Source: Pelobates cultripes
Taxonomy: Eukaryota; Chordata; Amphibia; Anura; Pelobatidae
DNA: 64,000 nucleotides
Direction: 5' to 3'
Assembly: GCA_933207985.1 (NCBI GenBank)
Contig: OW240917.1
Coordinates: 107,754,486 to 107,818,485 of the forward strand
This document shows, piece by piece, positions 1 to 9,048 of this stretch; position 1 is the stretch's first letter, and each line of letters starts with the position of its first letter. The notes beneath the pieces were generated by a model. It searched no databases and had not been told where the DNA came from. It was given only the letters and a program-made list of their open reading frames with translations. The position numbers were made by a program, and so were the translations under genes.

Positions 1-467
1 CTTTCTTTGGAATGTGCTAGTCATTTGCCCTGAGCAAGCAAATCATATTTGCTGTATAACAAGGCCTGATTTTTGTTGTTTTTTTTTAAACTATGCGTTA
101 ATGTTAGCAACTTGTCTTCTATAAAAATTAATATGTATATAGATATCTATGAACAAAATTGTTTGTTAAATAAAAAAGCATTGCTCCACAAAAATTCTTC
201 TTTAAACTGCTTGTAAAAGAAAGAGTAGTACTTCAGATTAGATCATGGGAATTGGCACTGGATAGTAATTTATACAAATTGGCTGGATTTTCTTTGAATG
301 AAGCTTTTGGTTTAAGCTTACAGTCTTCAAAACACCATTGAGAAACATAAATAGAATTGGTATCAGAATGGAATGGGATTGGATTTGCTCTCACTTAACA
401 ACTATAATGGATGCTTGCAAAACTGTTCCCTTTATGTATGTATATGACATTAAGAGACTTGTATTTC

Positions 468-515
468 AAGAAATATCTATCTATCTATCTATCTATCTGT
501 CTATCCATCTATCTA
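468..515 (+). repeat. ATCT tetranucleotide microsatellite
   Basis: A run of ATCT units with interruptions (CTGT, CCAT). The corresponding array at 13863-13914 has one more unit. This length difference is the kind expected between two alleles. Confidence 0.95.
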
Positions 516-2963
516 GTTTGTTTAAATTGATAGTTTATGTATAGTTTATAGTTTATCAATTGAACACTGAATAATTGCCAATTTAATCACCGACCTTTAA
601 CAAGTTAAATTGCCAATTATAGATGCATTGAAAGATAGTTTTGCAGAATACAGGATCTGTTCCATTTGGTACTTACTCAATTAATAGGATCAAAAATAGA
701 ATTAATAATGAGAACAAGTCATTATGTCATTAAAATGTAGAATACTGCATGTGAATCTAGACCTGGAATTCAGATCAGGGTTTTGACTAAATGCTGCCTA
801 CCTGACAGTCCACCACTCGGGTTGAACATTGTCAATTATGACCCAAGTACCCACGCTAATAAAAAGATTAGTAACTAAATGTAAAGGACTGCTAATTATT
901 TTATTATTCACTGGAAACTGACACAAAAAATAGTTCTCCTTAGTAACTACATTGATTAACCTAGTTTGTTATGTAATTTCTATCTGTGAAACAACTTTTA
1001 CCCTGTGGAAGGTCCTAAGTGTATAATTCTAGTTCATCCCTATACCTGAACATACAGAGAGTTATTCATTCCCGAGATAACTCTGTGCTTAGGTATGAAG
1101 CTGAGGGTAGTATCTCTCTAAGAATGTGCTCTGCACATAGCTCCTTACACTAGTGTATATATTCATAATAACGAATGCCATCTCCTATGATGTGATCAAT
1201 AAATCATCTTGTTCCATCTGAGCTTTGAGCATCCATGTTACTTCTACAATGCCACATTGTATTTAGACACAATGCAAACTCTCTTAGTTGTCAGACTAAT
1301 AATATATGGACGGCTAAAAACTAATATCGGGACAGAATTAAAATCTAGCAGTGTCATTGGTATATTTTCATGAAGAAACTGCTACCCAAGGAAAACACTG
1401 GGCAGAATTAAATCAGTTCTGTCAATCCTCCACCTCCAAAATGAGTACTTTATAAGGATAGACTGTTTATGAATTACTTACATTGACTATGTTGGAATTT
1501 CAGTGAGTAAAAATATATACTGAGACAAAGTAAGGATTACTTTAAAATTATATAATATATAAAAAAGAGTGAGACATCCCCAGTCTGGATTTTATCTTTA
1601 AGAAACTTAATGTAGCAACCCTTCACAAAATGGTTAAATTTGACATACACATGCACACATTCATACCTGTATAAATGTGCGGATGTGTGTTAGTACACCT
1701 CTTCTGTCCTTAGTATACCATTCTTTCTACTATAACTGTCCTTTTAGGTTACCCTTTTAGCCAGTAACAAATGGCAGACATCTGAAAAGTATAGCTGCCT
1801 GGTAAAATGATTGTTAACAAAAAGAGTGGTGAAAATTCAATCAAAGTGTCTGCCGAAGTTTAACAAGCAGCCGTTGATGTACTTTTTAACATTCTCCCAT
1901 TGTATTTATTGCATTTGGCTAGACATGGATCATAGCTGTAGGAAATCCTCCATACTTTAGCCGGAGCTGCAGGAAATATACTTTTAAGAGGGGAGAGATC
2001 TTGAAGGTTAAGTAATCTAACAACGTAAGGTCTAGGAATTTTGATTAGTAGAAAGTAGCTGGAGCTTAAATTGGGTGAAAACCCAAAGGTGAGAAAAATA
2101 CTTAAATCAGATTTATAATCCAAAAAGCTGCCACGTCACATGGCAAAGCACAGTTTAATACTGAATATTTACAACAGTTGAACTATTTCAAATCAACTTA
2201 TAGTGGCTTACTCACTAAACGGTCATAACCAAAACATGACAGCTTAAATAAAGCAATTTAATTATTAACTCATTACTATTCAGTCTTCCATGAACAAAAA
2301 TGTATGGGGTATATTCTAATGCAATTTAATTTTCAATTCATTACAATTCACTCCTGCAAGAATAAAAAAGTTAATCACTAAAGAGTGAATTAAGGTGGAT
2401 TGAAAACTAAATAGAAAAATGTAGGCCATAACATTTAAGCTGGCGAATCTGCTGAATAGAAGAATTTTTCCAATGCAATTATTTTGTCTTAAAACTAGAA
2501 GTTAAACTTAAGTGAAGCTGACCTTGCCCAGGTTCACCTCTGTCACCCCATCCCCTAAATAAAAAAAATGGGCATTTCATAAACACAGAATTTTAATGAA
2601 ATGTTCATAAAGATTGTTTTGGAATTCAGTTAAATTCCAATACAGTTAAATTATATCAAAATAATTATTATGTATTTAACTTTTGTATTGTAGTATGTGT
2701 TATATATTAGGGTTTGTCTATGGAGGATCCCATAGTCTTGCAAGATCCTCCACAGACATCAGTGCTGTACTCTTGCGCATGAGAATATTTAGAGAATGTA
2801 AACCTATAATATATGGCCTCTTTAATAGATACATTTGCACCTTCCCATAATCCTAAATGTCACAATTCCCTATTTCTATAAATGTTAAACAAAATGTCTG
2901 ATGGGGAAAAGTGTGGCTGTAAAGTAGGCACCAAGTGGAAGCATTTCAGAGATGCTGAATGTA

Positions 2964-4502
2964 CAGTCAGGTCCATAAATATTGGGATATCGACACAATT
3001 CTAATATTTTTGGCTCTATACACCACCACAATGGATTTGAAATGAAATGAACAAGATGTGCTTTAACTGCAGACTTTCAGCTTTAATTTGAGGGTATTTA
3101 TATCCAAATCAGGTGAACGGTGTAGGAATTACAATAGTTTGTATATGTGCCTCCTGCTTTTCAAGAGACCACAAGTAATGGGACAATTGGCTGCTCAGCT
3201 GTTCCATGGCCAGGTGTCTGTTATTCCCTCATTATCCCATTTACAAGGAGCAGATAAAAGGTCCAGAGTTCATTTCAAGTGTGCTATTTGCATTTGGAAT
3301 GTGTTGCTGTGTTTGTCAACTCTCAATATGAGATCCAAAGAGCTGTTACTATCAGTGAAGCAAGTCATCATTAGGCTGAAAAAACAAAACAAACTCATCA
3401 GAGAGATAGCAAAAACATTAGGTGTGGCTAAATCAACTGTATGGAACATCCTTAAAAAGAAAGAACGCACCGGTGAGCTCAGCAACACCAAAAGACCCGG
3501 AAGACCACGGAAAACAACTGTGGTGGATGACCGAAGAATTCTTTCCCTGGTGAAGAAAACACCCTTCACAACAGTTGGCCAGATCAAGAACACTCTCCAG
3601 GAGGTAGGTGTATGTGTGTCAAAATCAACAATCAAGAGAAGACTTCACCAGAGTGAATACAGAGGGTTCACCACAAGATGTAAACCATTGGTGAGCCTCA
3701 AAAACAGGAAGGCCCGATTAGAGTTTGCCAAACAACATCTAAAAAAGCCTTCACAGTTCTGGAACAACATCCTATGGACAGATGAGACCAAGATCAACTT
3801 GTACCAGAGTGATGGGAAGAGAAGAGTATGGAGAAGGAAAAGAACTGCTCATGATCCAAAGCATACCACCTCATCAGTGAAGCATGGTGGTGGTAGTGTC
3901 ATGGCGTGGGCATGTATGGCTGCCAATGGAACTGGTTCTCTTGTATTTAATGATGATGTGACAAAAGCAGCAGGATGAATTCTGAAGTGTTTCGGGCAAT
4001 ATTATCTGCTCATATTACGCCAAATGCTTCAGAACTCATTGGATGGCGCTTCACAGTGCAGATGGACAATGACCCGAAGCATACTGCAAAAGCAACCAAA
4101 GAGTTTTTTAAGGGAAAGAAGTGAAATGTTATGCAATGGCCAAGTCAATCACCTGACCTGAATCCGATTGAGCATGGGTTTCACTTGATGAAGACAAAAC
4201 TGAAGGGAGAATGCCCCAAGAACAAGCAGGAACTGAAGACAGTTGCAGTACAGGCCTCACCAGGGATGAGATCCAGCATCTGGTGATGTCTATGCGTTCC
4301 AGACTTCAGGCTGTAATTGACCGCAAAGGATTTGCAACCATGTATTAAAAAGTGAAAGTTTGATTTATGACTGTTAATCTGTCCCATTACTTTTGGTCCC
4401 TTAAAAAGTGGGAGGCACATATACAAACTGTTGTAATTCCTACACGTTCACCTGATTTGGATGTAAATACCCTCAAATTAAAGCTGAAAGTCTGCAGTTA
4501 AA
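2964..4502 (+). mobile_element. Tc1/mariner element, copy 1, cut off by assembly gap
   Basis: The left end starts with CAGTCAGGTCCATAAATATT right after a TA (2962-2963), the Tc1/mariner target. A terminal inverted repeat of about 220 bp is seen by comparing 2964-3190 with the complement of 4381-4502 (continued in copy 2). The element holds a broken transposase at 3328-4348. The right terminal repeat is interrupted after position 4502 by the run of Ns; the complete version is at 16363-17999. Confidence 0.93.
3328..4348 (+). pseudogene. Tc1-type transposase, broken (copy 1)
   Basis: Tc1 transposases cut and paste their own element at TA sites, using an N-terminal paired-like DNA-binding region and a C-terminal DDE catalytic domain. 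I start at the ATG at 3328 because the helix-turn-helix region begins there; the open frame extends upstream to 3088 but lies in the terminal repeat. Visible parts: helix-turn-helix around residues 10-45, a GRPRK motif at residues 58-62, and the first catalytic Asp (WTDETK) at residue 152. The frame is lost near 3975 (stop at 3976-3978) and resumes in another phase. There it carries the second Asp (QMDNDPKH, codon 4065-4067), a stop replacing a conserved Trp codon at 4122-4124, and the catalytic Glu (SPDLNPIEH, codon 4170-4172). Asp and Glu are 34 residues apart, the Tc1 D34E spacing. A further small frame loss lies near 4260. It cannot make active enzyme as it stands. Confidence 0.92.
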
Positions 4503-4602
4503 NNNNNNNNNNNNNNNNNNNNNNNNNNNNNNNNNNNNNNNNNNNNNNNNNNNNNNNNNNNNNNNNNNNNNNNNNNNNNNNNNNNNNNNNNNNNNNNNNN
4601 NN
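4503..4602. other. Assembly gap of 100 Ns
   Basis: Exactly 100 Ns, the conventional size for a gap of unknown length. The contig on the left ends in a Tc1 terminal repeat. The contig on the right (from 4603) starts in unrelated sequence and later contains a second copy of the left contig. Confidence 0.99.
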
Positions 4603-4640
4603 GATCAGAGAATGGGGAATATTCTTTTTTATTTTATTTT

Positions 4641-6767
4641 TTTTATTTTTTTTTTATTTTTTTTTTATTTATTTTTTTATTTATTTTTTTTGTCAATCTT
4701 TCTTTTTATTGAGGCATGTGGTCATGGTGGTACAGAATAAAGAGAGGGAGACTTGCAGGGGTTATACAGGTTAGGATCATCATAACAAATTACAAAATCT
4801 CCTAGGATTATCATCCTCATTTTATATTATATAAACAAGCTTAGAACATTGAGTTGTGAAAACAGGTGGGCTGTAATCTATGTCTTAGTTATCAAGCTTA
4901 ATTAATGTAACGTTGATACACCAATTTAAATGTGAGTATATCCTGCAAACAGGCTTGGTTCATGCGTTAACTAGATCAGCAGCAACATAGATAGTACCTA
5001 TAATGCAGTAAAAACGCTAGCGACCCTATTTAGCTAGTGCACCTGTACCTATGTGATGTCAAACAGTTCGTTTGTTCCCAGTAACCTGCTAGGGTAGAGT
5101 CGCTTATTAGTATATAGTGGTTGCGCCTAAGGTTATAGATATTCTGTGCAGTGAGTTACATGAGTGAATAATGACATCCTTTGTGGTATAGACATTGCAA
5201 TGTAGTCTGGCACAGTCTCTATATTTGGGCCTGTAGGGGTACAGTCAGTCTCTGAGTCGGTCCACCTCAGTCAGTTGATGCCGGCTCTGGAGGTTTTGGC
5301 AGGTGGGTCTGGGACATTGGCAGGTGTTGTTCTTAACAGGTTTAGATTAATCAGTCAGGTACAGTGGGGTGTTTCAGTATGTGTGTATAGATAGGGCATG
5401 TGTCAGGGTTATGGCATGTGCTGGGTAGGCTAGGTACCAGATGTGATGTGTTGCCATGCTTGGCGGTCCCATAGTGTGGCGTTAAGAGTGCTCATTAGTA
5501 TTTAGGGGAGTAACATTGAGAGAGCTGCACCTGGCTAGTGTTTAGGAAACAGTGTACATTCTTTATGTGATAGGCTTTCATGCCCTTTGTGATATTGCTT
5601 GGACAGAGTTATCTCTCAGGTCTAGTGAGTGTGTGCTACATCTGTGTTTGTCATGTTACCTGCTATGCAGGGTGGAAGACAGGCATAACATTACGCTCAA
5701 TGTCCACAAGTGTGTCCAGCCGCCCAGTAAATCTTGCAGTCTTTCCATTATGGAATGGGGGGGGCTAGTATTATGACAGTGTCCCATTGCAGTGAGTTCA
5801 CTAGGCCCCATCAAGGTCGTTTACCCGATGCCTTCTTTGTAGAAGCTGTGTGTGTCCGGTGCTGGGTTTCTGCGTCCTGCCGCTGTGTGGGTGTCAATGA
5901 GATTATCCTTCCAGCCCCAGGCTGGCGTGCAGGCCTGCATCTTCTGGCCACAAACTCGGCTACCGCTAGGGCCCGGGTTTCCTCCACGTGTGGGAGTGGC
6001 AGAGGAGCAGGTCGTTTTCTTTCGCTTGCGATGCTTGTTCCTCCGCCCGTGTGGATGATGCTTCTGGGCTCCCTGCCCTTTGGCCTGCAGCCCGGGTGGG
6101 CTAGGTTGTGTGTGGGTGGGTAGTTGAGGTGACGTTATGTCCAAGGACTTTCCCTTTACTCCCCTCCATCCGCGGCTCCGCTTCCCAATTGTCGGTAGTG
6201 CAGGTATCATGGGTCGGGCTGCTTGTTGCCGCTTCATGAGTGTGTCCCAGAAGCAGTTCAGTATCGCTTCTACGCTCTGTAGGGGTTCATTCTGTGGCGT
6301 TGGTGTCTGTTTCGTGTTCGCCACGCGGGTTGCGTTGCTGGCCGCCATTTTAGGTACTCCCTGTGAGGGCCTGCAGCTTTGCGCTTTAGTATTAATCTTG
6401 TGCTGCTGTCTCGGCTGGTTGCTATATGAGTCAAGTGGGGACCGGGATGACCCCCGCCGGTCCAGAGGGGGGGGGGAAGGAGGCGAGTGCTTTGAGGGCT
6501 TCTTACTTGGCTTTACCATCCAGGAGAGCGGCCGTCTCTCCCTGGCTCGGTCACAGGTAGGCCCCATGTGCTTTGTACGGGTTCCCGGGCAGTGTAGATC
6601 TTGTTTGTGGGTTCATTCGATGCTCCCGGGTTTCCCCGACTCGTTGTGTGTCTTCCAGTTGGTGAACGTGTCTGTTTTCGGGGTATTTACCCCCAGTTTA
6701 GTCGCTTTTGTGCAGGAGCTGATTCACAGCACGTCTGACCTGCTCAGCAGTTAGGCTCCGCCCCATC
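4641..6767 (-). mobile_element. Non-autonomous L1-like LINE insertion with 21-bp target duplication
   Basis: The same 21 bases occur at 4620-4640 and 6768-6788 and bracket the element exactly, as target-primed reverse transcription leaves behind. On the minus strand the element begins at 6767 with a GC-rich leader (GGGGCGGAGCCTAACTGCTG nearby). It has a basic, proline-rich open frame at 6567-5821 and ends with AATAAA (complement of 4705-4710) and an A-rich tail (the T-rich run 4641-4691). At 2.1 kb it is far shorter than a full L1 (5-7 kb), and I see no endonuclease or reverse transcriptase motif. It is best read as a full-length but internally deleted derivative that relies on LINE proteins from elsewhere. 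The L1 assignment rests on the tail and leader style only. Confidence 0.8.
5821..6567 (-). CDS. Basic, Pro-rich open frame in the non-autonomous LINE
   Basis: A 248-codon frame on the strand of the LINE, starting about 200 bp after its 5' end, which is where ORF1 would be expected. The product is rich in Lys, Arg, Pro, Ser and Thr with no visible coiled coil, RRM or CCHC zinc knuckle. The part from the second-third of the frame (MAASNATRVANTKQTPTPQN, about residue 73 onward) could be the true ORF1 start. I do not recognise the family. It may be the remnant of an ORF1 N-terminus left after internal deletion, or non-coding sequence that happens to be open in GC-rich DNA. No catalytic residues are seen. 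Confidence 0.35.
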   Translation of the reverse strand: MGPTCDRARERRPLSWMVKPSKKPSKHSPPSPPPLDRRGSSRSPLDSYSNQPRQQHKINTKAQSCRPSQGVPKMAASNATRVANTKQTPTPQNEPLQSVEAILNCFWDTLMKRQQAARPMIPALPTIGKRSRGWRGVKGKSLDITSPQLPTHTQPSPPGLQAKGQGAQKHHPHGRRNKHRKRKKTTCSSATPTRGGNPGPSGSRVCGQKMQACTPAWGWKDNLIDTHTAAGRRNPAPDTHSFYKEGIG

Positions 6768-6788
6768 TATTCTTTTTTATTTTATTTT

Positions 6789-7008
6789 AACAATTATTAA
6801 AGTAAAAATTGTGAAGCTCTTTCCTTTCCCACTCTCTACACCTCCTTGAACACAGTACACCCTAACAGACAGTGAAACCCCCACATACAGTACACTGCAA
6901 CACCAACACAGAGTACATCTTTGCATACACACAGTGCACACATCATCTCTTCACCCACATACACACTTCTTTCCCACATACCTTCACCCCCATTACACAC
7001 CAAATCTC

Positions 7009-7042
<34 letters not shown>

Positions 7043-7043
7043 A
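6789..7043 (+). repeat. C/A-rich low-complexity flank and (AT)n(GT)n microsatellite
   Basis: Sequence between the LINE and the LTR element. It is dominated by imperfect CACA- and ACAC-containing stretches (6840-7000), ending in an (AT)n run followed by (GT)n at about 7010-7043. No gene is supportable. Confidence 0.8.
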
Positions 7044-7464
7044 TGTGGCGGAACCCGCCTCGCCACCTGGCATTGGAGAGGCCTGGCTGCCCGCCTCCTT
7101 CCTGCTGACTATGGCCCCTGGTAAAGTTGTACTTTTGAATGCAATATTTGGGCATATTGTATTTTATTGTGCGGCTACTGGCTCTTTAAGCACAGTGAAT
7201 GGACTTACTGAAACTTTTTGGACACTTCCTCTTCCCCTCCCCCGGATCCATTGTTCTCCAGCAGGGTGTTGTCCCAGGGACACTGCCAAACCAGTGGGAA
7301 CTGGTTTGCCAGGAAAAATCATGCTTGCAAGTAAAAACAAAGGACTTCGACCTAACCGTTAAACCCCTGAACCTATTCAAGTGAATTTTGGATATGTTTG
7401 TCCCCAAGTTATACTGGTTAAAATAATATAAGTTTTATGTATGTACGATGTTAACTCACAAAGT

Positions 7465-7472
7465 TATAAAAA
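7465..7472 (+). promoter_or_regulatory. TATA box in the 5' LTR
   Basis: TATAAAAA, repeated at the same place in the 3' LTR (10792-10799). It lies about 220 bp upstream of the LTR AATAAA, so transcription would start between them and define R. Confidence 0.6.
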
Positions 7473-7684
7473 TGTACAAAAAGTAACTTTTCAGCTTGGA
7501 GATAATTGAGTAGATACAGTAATTGACTCAATTATCTCCTAAGCAGAGGGGAGGAATATGCTGGGTGTGTTTCTATTTTCCCATTGTGTCTGATTGGCTG
7601 CTGTACTTGCATTGTATGTGTTGTAATGTGTTTATTGGTGGTTCTGCAAAACCCTGTGGGCAGTACTATGTTTTGTGGATTGTG

Positions 7685-7690
7685 AATAAA
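7685..7690 (+). promoter_or_regulatory. Poly(A) signal in the 5' LTR
   Basis: AATAAA; the equivalent in the 3' LTR is at 11011-11016. The bases just downstream differ as a block between the two LTRs. Confidence 0.65.
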
Positions 7691-7984
7691 AGAGGCTGTA
7701 TGTGCCAGTACAGGGAGTTCCTGTTTTAACCCTCAAAGTGAAGTGTCGTCTCATTATTGGGGGAAGGATTTATTGTATGCTGTTCCAGTTTGACTGCTAG
7801 GAGAGTAAACCTATTCGTATGGTTCCTATTCAACTGTCTACAGCATTCATATGCTTGAGAGAATTTATTTGCTTCTCCGGTTCGGTGATTGTGGTGTCTG
7901 CTGCAGTGCTTGGAGTCCTCAGGAAGCGCTAGGAGCATCTTTCAACGGAGGTACCCAGTCGGGGTGCCAGGCGATCCATTACAT

Positions 7985-8003
7985 TGGTGGCAAGCGGTGG
8001 GAT
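7985..8003 (+). other. Primer binding site candidate
   Basis: TGGTGGCAAGCGGTGGGAT begins one base after the 5' LTR. It starts TGG, matching the CCA end of a tRNA. It loosely resembles binding sites for tRNA-Leu, but I could not align it to a tRNA set, so the primer is unknown. Confidence 0.6.
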
Positions 8004-8115
8004 GGCGTCCTAGTGCGAGGTAAAGCAGCTCAGAGACACAGTTCGTTTGGATTTACAAATTGAAGGCGACGCTAGTGTTTATACAGCGTCCCTGTCTACA
8101 TAAAGATTTGGGAAA

Positions 8116-9048
8116 ATGGGGTTCGTGGATCCTTGGGCAACACGCACACCTGAGGAAGAGAGTGAATTGGAATGGAGAGATATTGCCCGGCAAGAACTAT
8201 GGTACAATGCCCTGGAGGAAGTCCAGTATCAACGGCAGCAGCGCCTTCCTGGTGTCGCATACCGGTTGGAGGAACAAATGGCCTGGCGGATGCCGCTTCT
8301 GGGAGACCAACCCGGAGGGCAGCAGGTCAGACAACTTGAGTACCTCGTGGAAAGGGAACTGAGCCTTGACGCCTCATACCGGGCACTGTGGTGGTGCACT
8401 GTCCAGCCAGAGACGTGGAGGGCAAAGGGCATCCAGCCGGAGGGGGAGAACTACACTAGCCCTGGCCTGTTGTGGAAGGCCTTAGCAGAAGACGTCGACT
8501 TTGGCAGTCCAGCAGAGTCACGGTACTGGGCTATCTTTTATTACCGGGGTGAGATGGTACAGGGCCCGAGATCTATGGGACTGGGACAAGACCTCCACCG
8601 TTTGGCTGCCATGGAACGACAGCTAGAGATGGACTATGTGGAACTTCTGAACTCATGTCAGCCGCAGAGCATAGACGCAGAACAGGAAAACTGGGTGGCG
8701 GACCCAGACCTGCCAACCTACAGCTGGGAAAATGCAGCCGAGGTCCCCACTGCTTCACTACCAGTTGCAGAAGTAGGGGACCTCATAGACTGGTCCTGGG
8801 AAGACCCACCGATGGCAGGTAGAGATGGGACGGCTGTCTCTCTACCGGCCCTACAGGGATGCTGGGCAGTCGGCCCAGATCCCCAGCGGCAGTATGTATC
8901 CCAGGGAGCTGAAGGTGTCGTCCTTCCTCCCCAGCGGCAGTGTGTACCCCAGGGAGCTGAAGGTGCCGTCCTTCCTCCCCAGCGGCAGTGTGTACCCCAG
9001 GGAGCAGAAGGTGCCGTCCTTCCTCCCAGCAGCAGGACAATATATTGA
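8116..9048 (+). CDS. LTR-element ORF, N-terminal part (unknown protein)
   Basis: A 310-codon frame starting about 110 bp after the primer binding site, the usual place for gag. The first 200 residues are acidic and rich in Trp, Glu and Gln (for example WATRTPEEESELEW near the start) and look globular. I do not recognise a capsid, matrix or nucleocapsid domain. Residues from about 255 are three copies of a 16-residue unit (PQRQCVPQGAEGAVLP) encoded by 48-bp DNA repeats at 8881-9027. Just after the third copy one base of a CCCC run is missing relative to the earlier units (near 9028), which throws the frame into a stop at 9046-9048. The same protein evidently continued into the frame from about 9030 onward. 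The role is unknown; gag-like by position only. Confidence 0.7.
   Translation: MGFVDPWATRTPEEESELEWRDIARQELWYNALEEVQYQRQQRLPGVAYRLEEQMAWRMPLLGDQPGGQQVRQLEYLVERELSLDASYRALWWCTVQPETWRAKGIQPEGENYTSPGLLWKALAEDVDFGSPAESRYWAIFYYRGEMVQGPRSMGLGQDLHRLAAMERQLEMDYVELLNSCQPQSIDAEQENWVADPDLPTYSWENAAEVPTASLPVAEVGDLIDWSWEDPPMAGRDGTAVSLPALQGCWAVGPDPQRQYVSQGAEGVVLPPQRQCVPQGAEGAVLPPQRQCVPQGAEGAVLPPSSRTIY
8881..9027 (+). repeat. 48-bp in-frame tandem repeat, three copies
   Basis: Three consecutive 48-bp units, each encoding 16 residues. They differ by only a few bases. The period is a multiple of three, so copy number can change without breaking the frame. Confidence 0.93.

Larger units (their letters stand above)
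1..4502. repeat. Duplicated segment, copy 1 (matches 13396-17901)
   Basis: This stretch matches 13396-17901 base for base except for about 15 substitutions that I could see and one extra ATCT unit in copy 2, which shifts the offset from 13395 to 13399. Roughly 0.3% divergence fits allelic variation or a very recent duplication. Apart from the Tc1 element from 2964 onward, positions 1-2963 are AT-rich with no supportable gene. The ATG-initiated open stretches there are short (under 90 codons) and resemble no family I know. The copy ends exactly at the assembly gap, inside a transposon terminal repeat. Confidence 0.95.
7044..7983 (+). repeat. 5' LTR
   Basis: A 940-bp LTR with TGT...ACA ends. 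A TATAAAAA box lies at 7465-7472 and a poly(A) signal AATAAA at 7685-7690, in the order expected for U3-R-U5. The short frames inside it are present in both LTRs and are not taken as genes. Confidence 0.92.

Noticed and set aside
2705..2762. Short inverted repeat around GGAGGATCCCATAG and GATCCTCCACAGAC
   Set aside because: Too short and imperfect to call an element; it is present unchanged in the duplicate at 16104-16161.
5734..6754. Overlapping plus-strand frames of 129 and 205 codons
   Set aside because: Antisense of the minus-strand LINE derivative; composition follows GC content, no recognisable protein.
6872..7155. Several short frames over the AT/GT microsatellite and start of the LTR
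   Set aside because: Simple-sequence translation (runs of Ile-Tyr and Cys-Val) crossing the element boundary.
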